The notes beneath the pieces were generated by a model that was given only the letters and a program-made list of their open reading frames with translations, searched no databases and was not told the origin of the DNA. A stretch of DNA of 64,000 nt from Hirudo medicinalis. Lineage: Eukaryota; Annelida; Clitellata; Hirudinida; Hirudinidae. The stretch covers positions 284,994 to 348,993 of the forward strand of contig MPNW01000032.1 of NCBI GenBank assembly GCA_011800805.1. Reading direction: 5' to 3'. The stretch's first letter is position 1. Each line of letters opens with the position of its first letter. A program made the translations under genes and the position numbers. Positions 53,601-63,567 of the stretch are shown here, one piece after another.

Positions 53601-54173
53601 CACCAACCTCCAAACGAACTGAAACACAGACCACCAGGTAGTCCTGCATCTAACAACTATTTTAATCTGGAAATCATAAAGGTGCTGGGCAGAATAGGCC
53701 CAAAAGTAGATGCAAAGTTTCGTGACGAGTTCATTCTTCCGAGGTTGACGGCCCTAGCTGTTCGTAATCAACTTTCTCTCAACGCAGATCTCAAATCCAA
53801 GCAGGAAGTTGCCATTCGCCTTCTGGATGCTTTTATTAACATTTCTTGCTGTTTTCTGAGCCATCAGGTCTCACAGGAGGTGGTCTTACCAGGACTTAAA
53901 TGTTTGCATCACGATATTCAAACGCTGGCACCAGATAGGGTGAACATCATATCATCCCTTATAAAGGAAATGGAGGATAAAATTGAGGAATCTGGAAAAA
54001 CTAACACAGCAAGGACCAACCACGACCATCCAAACATCTTGCAAGGCACCAATCCTCAGGCAAGTCAACCCATGGAAATAACAAAACCTAATTTACTGAG
54101 TAGAATAAAAGATGTCAAAGACAAGGCAAGTAATGCTCACTTCACAAAAATGTTCTACACATCTAAAAGATAG
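50646..54173 (+). CDS. RELCH: RELCH (KIAA1468) homologue: LisH, coiled-coil and HEAT repeats; intronless
   Basis: In mammals RELCH binds Rab11 and OSBP and tethers recycling endosomes to the trans-Golgi for cholesterol transfer. The first in-frame ATG is at 50646 (MDRVSLNPFDEGD), giving 1175 residues; human is about 1216. LisH-like segment at about residues 55-95 (LINDRFLLTALEFHMELMES, then LPRFRDFFSNP). Second conserved block at about 190-245 (YERRALNFLINEYLLKYGYK, FDDWDDVGINISKPP). Coiled coil at about 280-320 (LQRKLEFLEKKLEAKTKD). HEAT-type helical repeats from about 400 to 1130. The whole reading frame is a single exon, unlike every neighbour. AATAAA follows at 54318. No A-tract is visible after the 3' UTR and codons look normal, so this is a live gene, from intron loss or an old retrocopy that replaced its parent. 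Confidence 0.93.
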   Translation: MDRVSLNPFDEGDNDDEKLDYLPDLHLCNEDSSDKCISKVSKKGPDNQEPAMTIDGIASRLINDRFLLTALEFHMELMESGYELPRFRDFFSNPANFERGRTVDNTKLTRTSSIQTFDSLDFARYSDDGERHESDRIAVLEFELRKAHEKINSLRSSLTKSAETDLLPSNFDLANAESIVSDESLMPYERRALNFLINEYLLKYGYKLTSVTFSEENDGQDFDDWDDVGINISKPPNLLKLFRDYGHHTLPLTQKRDFGCMAFIPVQEQPNSMTINILSSNEIQILQRKLEFLEKKLEAKTKDNDELKLSIDDLKTKIASNYLTNNNSEDNCPLKCGENSDDSNTEKLVELKNETLPADLESYEGLQYIQSGPIPSPVCLSPFQKKLLDMVKIKEEIDKSVPHELLCSIPSCLSSIIEVLGDILPKIVPNILLAKRDELIPLLINAAALHPRTRKRDELLGIIFNLIKRPNTEQRQAIMTGCIAFAQHVGPLQTEAELLPQCWEQIYHKYPERRLLVAETCGCLSPYILEKTRSSLLFSMLDQMSADKEEDVREAVAKSLAVVASFLETDDKYSQIVNLLGKLLIDPSEKVASTTKIMLLPAVAKWSLDLKRLKTFLNQVVMEPIESSIYQTSSHYAVKDQKLFISNMKNLHNLLPFIASYVITSCYSNNKPEDQRRDANNDFSDICSYLPTLENESLGNILTIMSREDANTLIDHFYTTISQEWFASWDEYNWLTGELLHRLIDLSAKLEISQPSLHFLVSFFKDLSTMLSPSFSQVLIKSKFEKLIVIPSDENSLDRALMNGQSALNRCIVPIFVAGIYPTILSDKVFSDKYEENRNAMFKFLCDLLRSLAIHQSTLISLQASFTELCSSDIQSSHFQGIDMILQVIWGFGIVHKNHLVRAATSQLTECLVSTCSLPEVTVTGKIIPALVTLASDMEESVRISTISPLGAIMEYVSTALDQNNINTKAIFEKVQVQLQAFMEEHQPPNELKHRPPGSPASNNYFNLEIIKVLGRIGPKVDAKFRDEFILPRLTALAVRNQLSLNADLKSKQEVAIRLLDAFINISCCFLSHQVSQEVVLPGLKCLHHDIQTLAPDRVNIISSLIKEMEDKIEESGKTNTARTNHDHPNILQGTNPQASQPMEITKPNLLSRIKDVKDKASNAHFTKMFYTSKR

Positions 54174-54317
54174 AATCAAAGGCAATCTGCTCAATCTACG
54201 ACACTTGTGATTGGATAAATAACATCCTTCAACAAAGCACACCTTGATTTTTTATTTAACTATTTGCATTGGATTTGTTATAGATGGCAGTAATCAAACA
54301 TCAACAATGTGATTTTT

Positions 54318-54323
54318 AATAAA
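54318..54323 (+). promoter_or_regulatory. RELCH poly(A) signal
   Basis: AATAAA about 145 bp after the stop; a second AATAAA follows about 20 bp later. Both lie before the stop codon of the convergent NDUFA1. Confidence 0.75.
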
Positions 54324-54393
54324 ATTCCTTTTGAATTGAAATAAATGGTAAGCCTAATAATAGATTCACAAGGCATGTTGTCATTCATTTTCT

Positions 54394-54850
54394 TCACTTG
54401 CTTTCTGGAATAGATTCCAGGCCCTGCAGTGTAGATAATTAAATTTTTTATTTAGAGTGAGATTTAAATATACCTATTAAAAACGATTTTTATTATTTAT
54501 GATTTTTCTATTTTGATTAACCTTGTGCACGTATTCACTTCCTGTCATCCTTTGGTCCCTCATGTAAGAATGGTAATCCTCATTGTGCTCCACCCACCGG
54601 CGAGCAATAGTCTGCATTTACAGCATAAGCAAATGTTAAACCCATTCAATGAGTTATGTCGTGTTTCATTAAACCATCATTTTGAGATTATTGTTTTTGC
54701 TTTTAGTGTCGAACCATCGGCAGCTAATTGACTTCAGCCTGCACTAACCTTTCCATTGAAAAAAAGGTAGTTTAATCCAACTTGAGCAACTGGGGGGACC
54801 AACAGGCAACCAGCTACAATAAAAAAGCTAGGCAAAATTTCGTACCACAT
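54394..54850 (-). CDS. NDUFA1: NDUFA1, MWFE subunit of mitochondrial complex I
   Basis: Small single-helix accessory subunit of the complex I membrane arm. Three exons, 54850-54749, 54611-54522 and 54423-54394, join in phase to 73 residues (human 70). The protein starts MWYEILPSFFIVAGC (family start MWFEILP), has one hydrophobic helix (about residues 7-27), continues TIARRWVEHNEDYHSYMRD and GSEYVHK, and ends GLESIPESK, paralleling human ...GLENID. It is too short to show up as one long open frame. Convergent with RELCH, 220 bp between stops; divergent from UPF3, 323 bp between start codons. Confidence 0.95.
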
Positions 54851-55173
54851 TCCGAATAGTAACACCGAGTCGAAATCGAAGGTCAGAGCCTTTATTATCA
54901 GACAAGCTATGCACAGCTATATTCTCCAGATTTTTTGATTTGAAGCCTATTTTTAAAATTATGAAAATTACCATAAAAATGTATTAAAATTATTGCTATC
55001 CTGTCTTTAGATTTTGTTTTTATTTTCTAGCTACTAGTTGCAAAGTGCATACGTTTTATATATTTTATATAAATATTTTAAACATAAATCATAATACAAC
55101 GAAAACGGTTTAAACAATAAATTTCTTTGTTTTGCTGATGGGTTCGTTTCTCTGTACATAATACAAACTTAGC
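54851..55173. promoter_or_regulatory. Shared divergent promoter region, NDUFA1 and UPF3
   Basis: 323 bp between two start codons pointing apart; both promoters and 5' UTRs must fit here unless upstream exons are hidden. AT-rich, with TATATAAA-like sequence near 55059-55074. No defined factor sites recognised. Confidence 0.55.
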
Positions 55174-57870
55174 ATGGCACAAACTAAAGATGCTTCGAAT
55201 GATAAGAAAAACAAAGATTCCTTGAAAATTGGTGCTCAGGGACCAAACAAGGTTTTCGAACAATTTAATAAGCGATTTTTTTGTGTTTGTAAAGCATGTG
55301 AATGAATAGTAAAGAATAAAATAAACTAGTGTAACTAGGATTTGGGAACTTGTATAATGAAGTTATTTTACTGAAGTTATTCATAAAATTGTGGAATTTT
55401 TAATGACATGATTTGTTTTTATTGAAGTTTTTATGAATAATACCTTGAAACCCTTAGAAGCCTTATAAGCCATTAAATGTCAGGCAGCAACTTTGTATTT
55501 AATAGATTTGTTTTAAGGAATAATATATGTTTTAGATTGTAATCAGGAGACTTCCCCCAACTTTAAGTTCAGAAGTGTTCTTGCAACAAGTTTCGCCTCT
55601 TCCCGAATTCAGCTACTATTACTTTGTTTCAGGAGAATTAAGGTGGATTTAAGTTGCTTAATTTAAAAAAGTTAAATCACTTTTTAATATTTTCTGATGG
55701 TGTCACCTTTTTGTTCTCTGTAGTCTTTGAGATGAAAGCCAAAACAAACTTTCACTTGTTTCCACTTTCAGTGATTGTCCATTTTCAAGAGCCTATTTTT
55801 ATTTTGTGAGAAATGAAGATGTCATGATCTTTCAAGAAAAATTTGATGGATATGTTTTTCTTGATGAGAAAGGTATTTAATTTAATTCCTACCTGATACT
55901 TTATGGCATGCAAATTTTGCTACGTTTTGTCAAAATTTGTGAATTGATGAGTTTAGAGGTGAGAGCAGTGGCATAGCTGGGGGGGGTACATTGACAATGT
56001 TAAGCAGGTGGAGGGAAACCTTTGACTAGGCATGCTCTTGAGTCTAAAAACAAATTGAGAACAGATGCTCAATATAATTTGCTATACGATTTAATAAGTT
56101 TCTCGTTTATGACTACCATGGCTTCATTTCACTTAATTGTATTGTTAAACATCTTGCAAATATAGGTAATGAGTATCCTGCAGTTGTTGAATATGCACCA
56201 TATAACAAGGTTCCAAAGGCAAAAGTGAAAATTGATCCAAAGGCCGGTACAATTGAGTATGGTGAGCAAGATTTAAGGACAGCTTAATACTTGCTGTTAT
56301 CTTCACATCCGATAAATCCAATATGGTTCATTCATGAACTGATTTCAGACCCAGATTACTTGAAGTTTCTGGATGCCTTAGAAAAATGTGATCAGGAAAA
56401 TGTTCCAACTCCTGAATCTCTTCTGGAAGACATTGAAGCCAAAGAAAAACTTGTAAAATGTAAATAAAGTTGATGAAATCACAATTCCCTTTAAATTTCA
56501 GTTGACAAATCCAATCCATCATTTTCTAATGATATCAGGTAGCCCAGGTTTTCTCAAGATGTCAACACCTTTGATAGACTTCTTAAACAAAAGGAGAGAA
56601 GATAAAAGACAAGCACAGCTGGTTGTTTTCTGTTCTAGATGCACCTCAGCGAGAACATCGATTATCGCATTCCTTTTTTCAGATGAAAGCAAAACAAAAA
56701 GAAGAGGAAAGGAGAAAGAGGCAGGCTTTAAAGGAGCAGAACAAAGCAAAAACCAAAGAAAAATGCCAAGATGATGCTGATCAAGATCCTGTCAAGGCAG
56801 CTTTTGTTATTTTTGCAGGAGACATTAGGTTCATTCATCATTTTTATTCTTTTTACAGGAGCACGATCAAGAAAAGGCCAAAGTTTTAAGCAAGTCCAGC
56901 AAAGGTGCTACATCAAAAACTCAAATCTCTGAAGATCTGAAATTGAGGTGGAGTTGTTAATTTTAGTGCTCCTTATCACAATGTAACAAAATAGCATTTG
57001 CCATGAATTGAATTACATGCCAGTTATAGAAATCAATTGCATGTCATTCCATCAATTTGAATTTTTCAAAGTTAAATAGTAATAATAGTTAATTTGCAAG
57101 GTGCCATGTGAATAGCATCAGAGGAGCCTTGTGTTTTGTTGTTAAGTCTAAGTTCAACTTAGTAAATGATTTAATTTAATTACGACAGATAAAAATATTT
57201 GTATGAATCACAGAAACAATAGCTTTAATTAACTCATTTCTAGAGATTGGGTTAGTGATAGGGAACACTTCCAAAAAAGCAAGTATGAGCCACAGAAGAA
57301 GAGGGAAGAAATTTTCAAGAAGGGGAAGAGCAAATATTCTTCTTTTCCAAAAGATAAGAGAGATGAATATGATGTAAGGATGGTATGCCCTGCTCATTAT
57401 ATTATCGTATTAAAAATGCTCAGTTTGATAGGTCACGAGCAATTACTTGAATTTCTACATGCTTGTTAAAGTTGAATGTTTTACAGACTAAACCCAAGAT
57501 TGAAAAACATGTCCCGAAAAATGGTGAGTCGGAGAGCAACAGCGGCAAATGGTCGAGCCTCGAGTCAAATTCAGTTCATTCAAAAGACTCCCGACAAGAA
57601 CCAGCGAGTGAGGCACTGCAGAAAAAAAACAAAATGGCAGTTGAAATTCAGGATTATAAAAAGGATGAAAATTACAAGGCAGTTGACAGAAGAGAAACTG
57701 AAAGCAAGCAGAGAATTAGATATAAGGTGATAGCAGCCTTCAAATTTTTATCCCCCATTGTGGCATCTTGAGATTGAATTTATCTGATGTTCATAAAACA
57801 GGATAGACCTGAGAGACCCATTTATAGGCCTGGACACAAGAAGGAAAAGCAAGAAGAACAACGTGAATAA
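55174..57870 (+). CDS. UPF3: UPF3, nonsense-mediated decay factor
   Basis: Bridges the exon-junction complex to UPF2 in nonsense-mediated mRNA decay. Exons 55174-55251, 55536-55642, 55772-55872, 56166-56261 and 56349-56452 give the RNP-type UPF3 domain: KIVIRRLPPTLSSEVF, FSRAYFYFVRNEDVMIF, KFDGYVFLDEKGNEYPAVVE, then TIEYDPDYLKFL and PESLLEDIEAKEK. The middle exons (about 56562-56810) carry STPLIDFLNKRREDKR and KQKEEERRKRQALKEQ; their donors are uncertain. The tail exons 56859-56947, 57244-57373, 57487-57726 and 57802-57870 are charged and end in RIRYK-DRPERPIYRPGHKK, the counterpart of the EJC-binding motif of UPF3B (DRPAMQLYQPG). Exon 10 has a decayed duplicate at about 58212-58317. Confidence 0.93.
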
Positions 57871-58065
57871 CCAAAACAAATGTCAATAGGTCCTTTGCCT
57901 TAGAGGGTGACAATAACAGCACAAGATTTATTTGAATGAATTCAGCAGAACTATCTCAATGTCAATGTAAGCAATAATAAAATGTTTTGCACGCCTTCAT
58001 TCGGATTTTCTTTTTGGTCGTACGATCGAAGGTGGCATGACGATGCTTGTTCTACTCGGCTGAGC
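57102..58065. repeat. Tandem duplication, copy A (UPF3 side)
   Basis: Runs from GCCATGTGAATAGCATCAGAGGAGCC (here given as start GCCATGTG) through UPF3 exons 10-12 to sequence matching the TUBGCP3 end. The TUBGCP3 part (minus, about 58070-58008) still reads PSRTSIVMPPSIV..PKRKSE then stop, a decayed copy of the true TUBGCP3 C-terminus. Homologous to copy B, which starts at the next GCCATGTG. Confidence 0.85.
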
Positions 58066-58575
58066 CATGTGCGTAGTGTCAGAGGTGCCTTGCGCTTTGC
58101 CCTGGCTAAGTTCAACTTAGTAAATGGTTTCACAAAGCTCTTACTAATTGCGACAGGTAAAAATATTTGTATGAATCACAGAAATGATAACCTCAACTAA
58201 ATCACTTCTAGAAATTGGGCTAGTGATAGGGAACACTTCCAAAAAAGCAAGTATGAACCACAGAAGAGGGAAGAGCAAATATTCTTTTCCAAAAGAGATG
58301 AATATGATTTAAGGACGATATGTCCTTGTCATATTAAAGATGCTCAGTTTGATAGGTCACATGAAACAAATGTCGATAACCCATTTCCATAGAAGGGTGA
58401 CAATAATAGTGGTGCCATGTTCCAGTTATATTAAAGCACAATGTTTATTTGAATGAAGCAGAACTATCTCAATGTCAATATAAATAATAATAAAATGTTT
58501 TGCATGTCTTCATTTGGCTTTTCTTTTTGTTTGTACGACTGAAGGTGGTATGACGATGCTTGTTCTACTCGACTG
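58066..58575. repeat. Tandem duplication, copy B (TUBGCP3 side)
   Basis: Begins with GCCATGTG and AGTTCAACTTAGTAAATG, repeats the intron before UPF3 exon 10 and a damaged exon 10 (EHFQKSKYEP still readable, about 58230-58265, then a deletion), lacks the region of exons 11-12 (about 450 bp), and continues with the shared AATAATAAAATGTTTTGC and the functional TUBGCP3 last exon (minus). Confidence 0.85.
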
Positions 58576-61500
58576 AGGTTGTGAGTGGCGATAATGCTCG
58601 TTGAAGTTCAAGCGGAATATCAGACACCTCAAACTGACATCAGAGAGCTTGCTGACCAGGCTTAAGAATTCCTCAACCTTCTTCTGAAGCAGACAACAAA
58701 TTATCTGTTAGTAAATGTTTGCTAAATCTCCTGCCTCATGAAGACAATGTGTGTGATATTTGAAACAAGTTTAGCCAATAAATACTTTGTAATTATGACC
58801 AAGAAACTTCAAGTCTGGCAGTGTCACACCAACGAGGTTTTGAATGACTTCGTCTTTGCGTCTTTTCTCACACTCTTCTAATTTGTCGTCTGTTGCCCAT
58901 TCCCCCTGCAATTGAAATTTCATATTATTTTTTGAGGTCCCTGCAAAATTTGTATCTTACCCTCATTGTTCTGGACTTCTTCTCATCTCTGAAATGATTC
59001 CTAGCTTCAACCTCATGCATCATTTTGAAATGGATGACTCCCTGCGTTTCTTGGAACTTTATCACGAGGTCGAAAATTTCCTTTAGTTTTGTTACAATTG
59101 CCTGGACAAAAGTGCAATTTATGGTACTCATGGATAGAAGAAATAAAAGAGATTGTAAAAATAAAGTAATAACAACCTTCAATTTTGGATCAAGAAGAGA
59201 TCTTGAAGTTATGGCATTCAAAAACTCGTTATGTGCGAAAATGACCTGATCAAGGTCATCAGCCTCTTCAACCTTTGACATCAGTTCAACCCAAGAACAT
59301 TCTAATACCTATTTTTACAAAAGTAAAGTCTATCACTTATCATTGTTAGGTTATTAAATTGATTATTAAAGACTTAGAAGCACCTCAAAGTTTATGTAAT
59401 ACTGAATTTGCTGCACAAAATGTAGCATTTCACTGGCAATCAAACGAGAGGTGTGAAGAATAGGGGCAAATTCTGCAACACAAGAAAGACATTTATTTCT
59501 AAAGCTGCTACAGCCTTAAAGTAAAAATGGATACCAGAATAGCCTCTGAAGATTCTAGCATGTGCCATCTGTTCCCTCCAAACGACAGACAAAATGTATT
59601 CCATGCGTTTGGCCCTCCACAGGAAGTTTGAGACCTTCAAGTATGTGGTCATGCTCTCTGGTGTAAAGACTGTTCTTATGTGTCCAGAGATATGGTATTC
59701 CAAACTGAAGACCATCCACCCTGTATCACCTGGTGATACCTGTTGGCACATAGAGTATTGGCTTTATGACAATATGACAAATGCATTAAATCAAAACAAG
59801 GAGTAAAAAAGCCAACCTCCAGTCTTTGAACATCAAGTCTTTTCACAATATCAGGGTCATCATATTGGACGTTCGTAGCCCTAATGGCAGATTCTAATAT
59901 TCCACTCAGGTTGTGAAGAAATATGGTTTGCGCCGGCTTTGCAAGGTCCTCCCTTAAATTTCATAACCATGCATGTCATTTCTGATCTCATCTCCTTAAC
60001 TCTTGCAAAATAACTTGTCCTAACTTAAGATGTCTTTTAAATGTACCCAATTTTGCCACGTCTTTAAATTTTAGTGGCTTATGTGAGTTAAAAAATTAAT
60101 TGATGAAATCTCACTCAAGAAGATCCATGAGATGCCTGATGAAGTCTCCTTGACCCAAAAGAAGATATTTCCTCATTGCCTGTTGAAGACACCCATCTCA
60201 CTTCAACAAGTAAGGTTCAGAGAAGTAAGAGAAGGATTACCTTAAGATGATCCATGAACTTGTATCTTTCGTATAAAACTTTCAGCAAATACGAACTCGT
60301 CTCCTTATACACGACATCGATCGTCTTGTTGAAACTACCATCTCCTTGGGAGAGCATTGTTACAACTGTTAAGATATAAATCAAATTTTTTATCAGGAAA
60401 TTTAAGTAAACTAATTTGGGTCAAGCGATAACTTGACCTTTACTGGTATCTGCCGCCTTCACAATTTCTCGATCTTTGATGAGGGTCCTATCAGAGCATA
60501 CCTTCCTCAAAAAGCTGATGGTCTTCCCCGTAAGCAAAATCTTAATATTTAATAATTAGTCGCATTATTGCTTGACATTTAAGAAACATTTGAATCAAAC
60601 CTTCCTGGCTTGATCTGGTGTTACAAATGATGGAATCATGTTCTTCCTCAAGGAGTATTTCTCCCGCCACAACTTGTCATCCTTCACAGTGGGATCGGAA
60701 GCTACAAAAAACTGACGAAACATGGCACATTAGTCATCACCGCTTCGTTTTTATGGTTTGGCAAGAGGATTATCGTTCACAATTGAAATTACAACTTAAT
60801 TCATTGAAATGTCTAGGACTAAATGTGAACATTTCATGAGAATTCTCTAAAAAATGCATATCAGGAACATCTTTCAACATGGAATGTCAACCTCATGGAA
60901 AGGATCCTCCAACTCTCCATCATAAATCCATCTCCAAACAAAGTTGAAGATTGGATGAGCAACCTTAAATTATAAGCATTGGGATTTTTACTTTACTTAA
61001 CAGGACGATCCATCATTCATTGTCGAACATATTCTGTCGAGAACAAATAAACCCGCCTGCGACAAGATCTTGTTTGTGAGAGACTGCAAGTTTGGATCTC
61101 CATGCTTCATGAAGGAATGAACCACAGAAGCCAACTCCCCACCTTTTTTGCCTAATGTCACAAAAAAATCAATGTCATTCAAGGATTGCACGCCATTGCC
61201 ATGTTATTAACAACCCACCCTGACAAACATGGACCAGGGAGGCCAACACACTGAGTCTGTGAAATGGTTCGTTGAGCCATACAAGCATCCTTCTCAATGT
61301 TAGAGACTGCGAGGAATGCTCTGAGATTCTCAGACTTTCTTCTTGTTGAATCTAAATGGTATTTGTCATTTAAACAAAGCCATAATAATTGCATCCAATA
61401 ATGGAATAATTTATCATACATCATCAATAATGTCATTTGGAGTGAAAGTTGGCATAGAGGATTTGCATACCGAGCGAAGGCAAAAGCAACAGTAGTCACG

Positions 61501-63567
61501 TGTCGAGTTCGAAACCCAGCTTGCACCGCCACCGAGACGGCACTAAATAAATGGTCTAAGCATTCCGGATGCTTACGCTCGTGGCATTATACAAATTCAT
61601 GTATTATTTGACTTTGTGGTCGATGATAAAAATTCCATGAATTAAATCAAGTGTTGAGGCACATTCACTTAAATCTAATCCAATTCAAATCAGTTGAAGT
61701 TTTACTTAATAAGTTATTTCTGAGCAAATCTCATATCCTTAGCTTTTACAATTATCTTTTATCACATCTTGTAAATGAAATCAAAGTTATAAAATAACAC
61801 CCTAAACAAAGCTAAGGTAAATTTAGTTGATGAAATGAATTCTAACATGGGCCTCCATATTGGCAATGAGTCTGTAATATTCTATTAACTCCTGGTGTAG
61901 AGCAGAACAAAAGCTCTGAAAATCACAATTGAATACTTCACTTGCAGTTAAAGTAAATATTGCAATTAAAATGCTAATGACAATAATAATAATAATGACA
62001 ATAATTACTCACTTGTCTTGTAAGTCCTTGAGAATGTTCATCAGCTTTTGCTTCCAAGTATTGGCAAATTTTGTTATGCAAGAAGCCACACTCACACAAC
62101 CTGCTCACCATTTTGCTTGCTGACATTGAAATTTGAGTCTGAAACAAATTAATTGAATAAACGAGGCTTGTAAAACAAGCCACTGTGACAGCCCAGAAAA
62201 TCTCAAAAGTTGACTGAGAAAAATAGTCCTGCAATTGAAATAAACATGCCTCAGAAATGATTTGGTACGATTCTCTGTCCTTGTCATAAATTATGCATTT
62301 CCCATCAATTCCTTGCAGGACAAAAACAACATCTCGAATGATGCTCTCCGGGTAGTCTTGAATGACTGGGATACAAAAATAGTAAACATTTTTAAAATTC
62401 TTATGTTAGCAATGGTAGAGGCAATCGCACACATTTCAAAGGCACTTTGGATGAGTTTGCAGAACTTCTAGTGCTAGGATCAACCTTTATGGAACTGATA
62501 GTTTGAAGTGAACCTGATTAAAAATATTTATCTTATTATCAAGAAGATTCTTAATTTCCTCAAAAAGACTTACTTAAATTGGGCGATTTCTTGTCACCTG
62601 ATGCACCAAAATCAGGAAATGTAGAAGCTTTTATATGTCTGGAATTAAAACAAAATTTGAAAGGTAACAGAATTAATGTTCACGAACATTTCAAAGCTTA
62701 CGATAGTACAGATGAAGCGTTGTAAATGGAGGATACGTTGTCCAACATAAAACATCCCTCTCTGTGTGCATTCCTTAAGGTGCTTGAAGATGGTATTATT
62801 CCATTATGATACAGAGGTGTAGATGACACAAATTCGTAGACTCTTTTTGATGTCTACCAGTATTTAGAATTTCAACAATTATTTGTTACTATTTGAAATA
62901 TTTGCATATTAATACCTTTGATTTGTCAAATTGTGAAAGTTGGTACAGCAAATATAAAATAGACCATCTGTCACTAAGAACTTGCTGTTAATAATCAAGA
63001 ATCATCTTAGAATATAACTTCTTCATCCGATGTTCTTAAATAAAATAAACAAACATGAGATTGCAGTTTTCTGTAAAGTTCAGAAAAGTCTGCTGCTTCC
63101 TTATCACTCTTGCTTTGAGCCACTTGAATAATAAATGTTTCATTTCTCAAAACCAAAAATATTCTCATTCAATATGATACCATCAAAACAAGTAACCTAC
63201 ATTTCCTTTTGATTTTTTCTACCAACTCAACCTCATTGTTGGCAAGAAGTGGAGAAATATTGCTAATAAGTTTTAAAACATTTATTAATGTCCCAGCTTG
63301 AAACAAATATGAAATTATGATCCTAACCTTGACAAAGTCACTAAAGAATTTTTGAAAAGCGTACCTAAAGCTTCTGTAAATAAATATGTTCTTGTCAAGC
63401 CTTTAATTTCAGATCACATATAAGCCGAAAAAAAGTCCGAAACAGAACAAAATAACAGTAATAACGCATGGCATCCTGACAGACAAACCTTCAGAATTTC
63501 CGGCAAACTTCTTGCAGAGACGATGCAAAAGAACTTGGACAAACGGACCACCATCGTCCCTATGCAT
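58510..63567 (-). CDS. TUBGCP3: TUBGCP3 (gamma-tubulin complex protein 3 / Spc98), multi-exon
   Basis: Core subunit of the gamma-tubulin ring complex that nucleates microtubules. Start 63567 gives [20 protein letters not shown], matching the GCP3 N-terminus in style. Further exons leftwards: [13 protein letters not shown] (about 62960), [17 protein letters not shown] (about 62320), [13 protein letters not shown] (about 62080), [17 protein letters not shown] (about 61890), [17 protein letters not shown] (about 61280), [19 protein letters not shown] (about 61120), [20 protein letters not shown] (about 60925), [15 protein letters not shown] (about 60690), [20 protein letters not shown] (about 60150), [18 protein letters not shown] block (about 59600), [11 protein letters not shown] (about 59250) and the final [17 protein letters not shown] with a basic tail ending QTKRKAK. 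About 20 exons. One intron seems to use a GC donor (61056-61055). The last exon lies in a duplicated segment. Confidence 0.93.
61447..61556 (+). repeat. tRNA-derived SINE copy in a TUBGCP3 intron
   Basis: GGCATAGAGGATTTGCATACC (box A region; here read to 20 bases), AAGCAACAGTAGTCACGTGTC, GAGTTCGAAACCCAGC (well-kept box B), and ACTAAATAAATGG at the 3' end. Antisense to the gene. Confidence 0.65.

Noticed and set aside
58140..58330. A second UPF3-like gene
   Set aside because: Only a damaged copy of one UPF3 exon is present; it is part of the tandem duplication.
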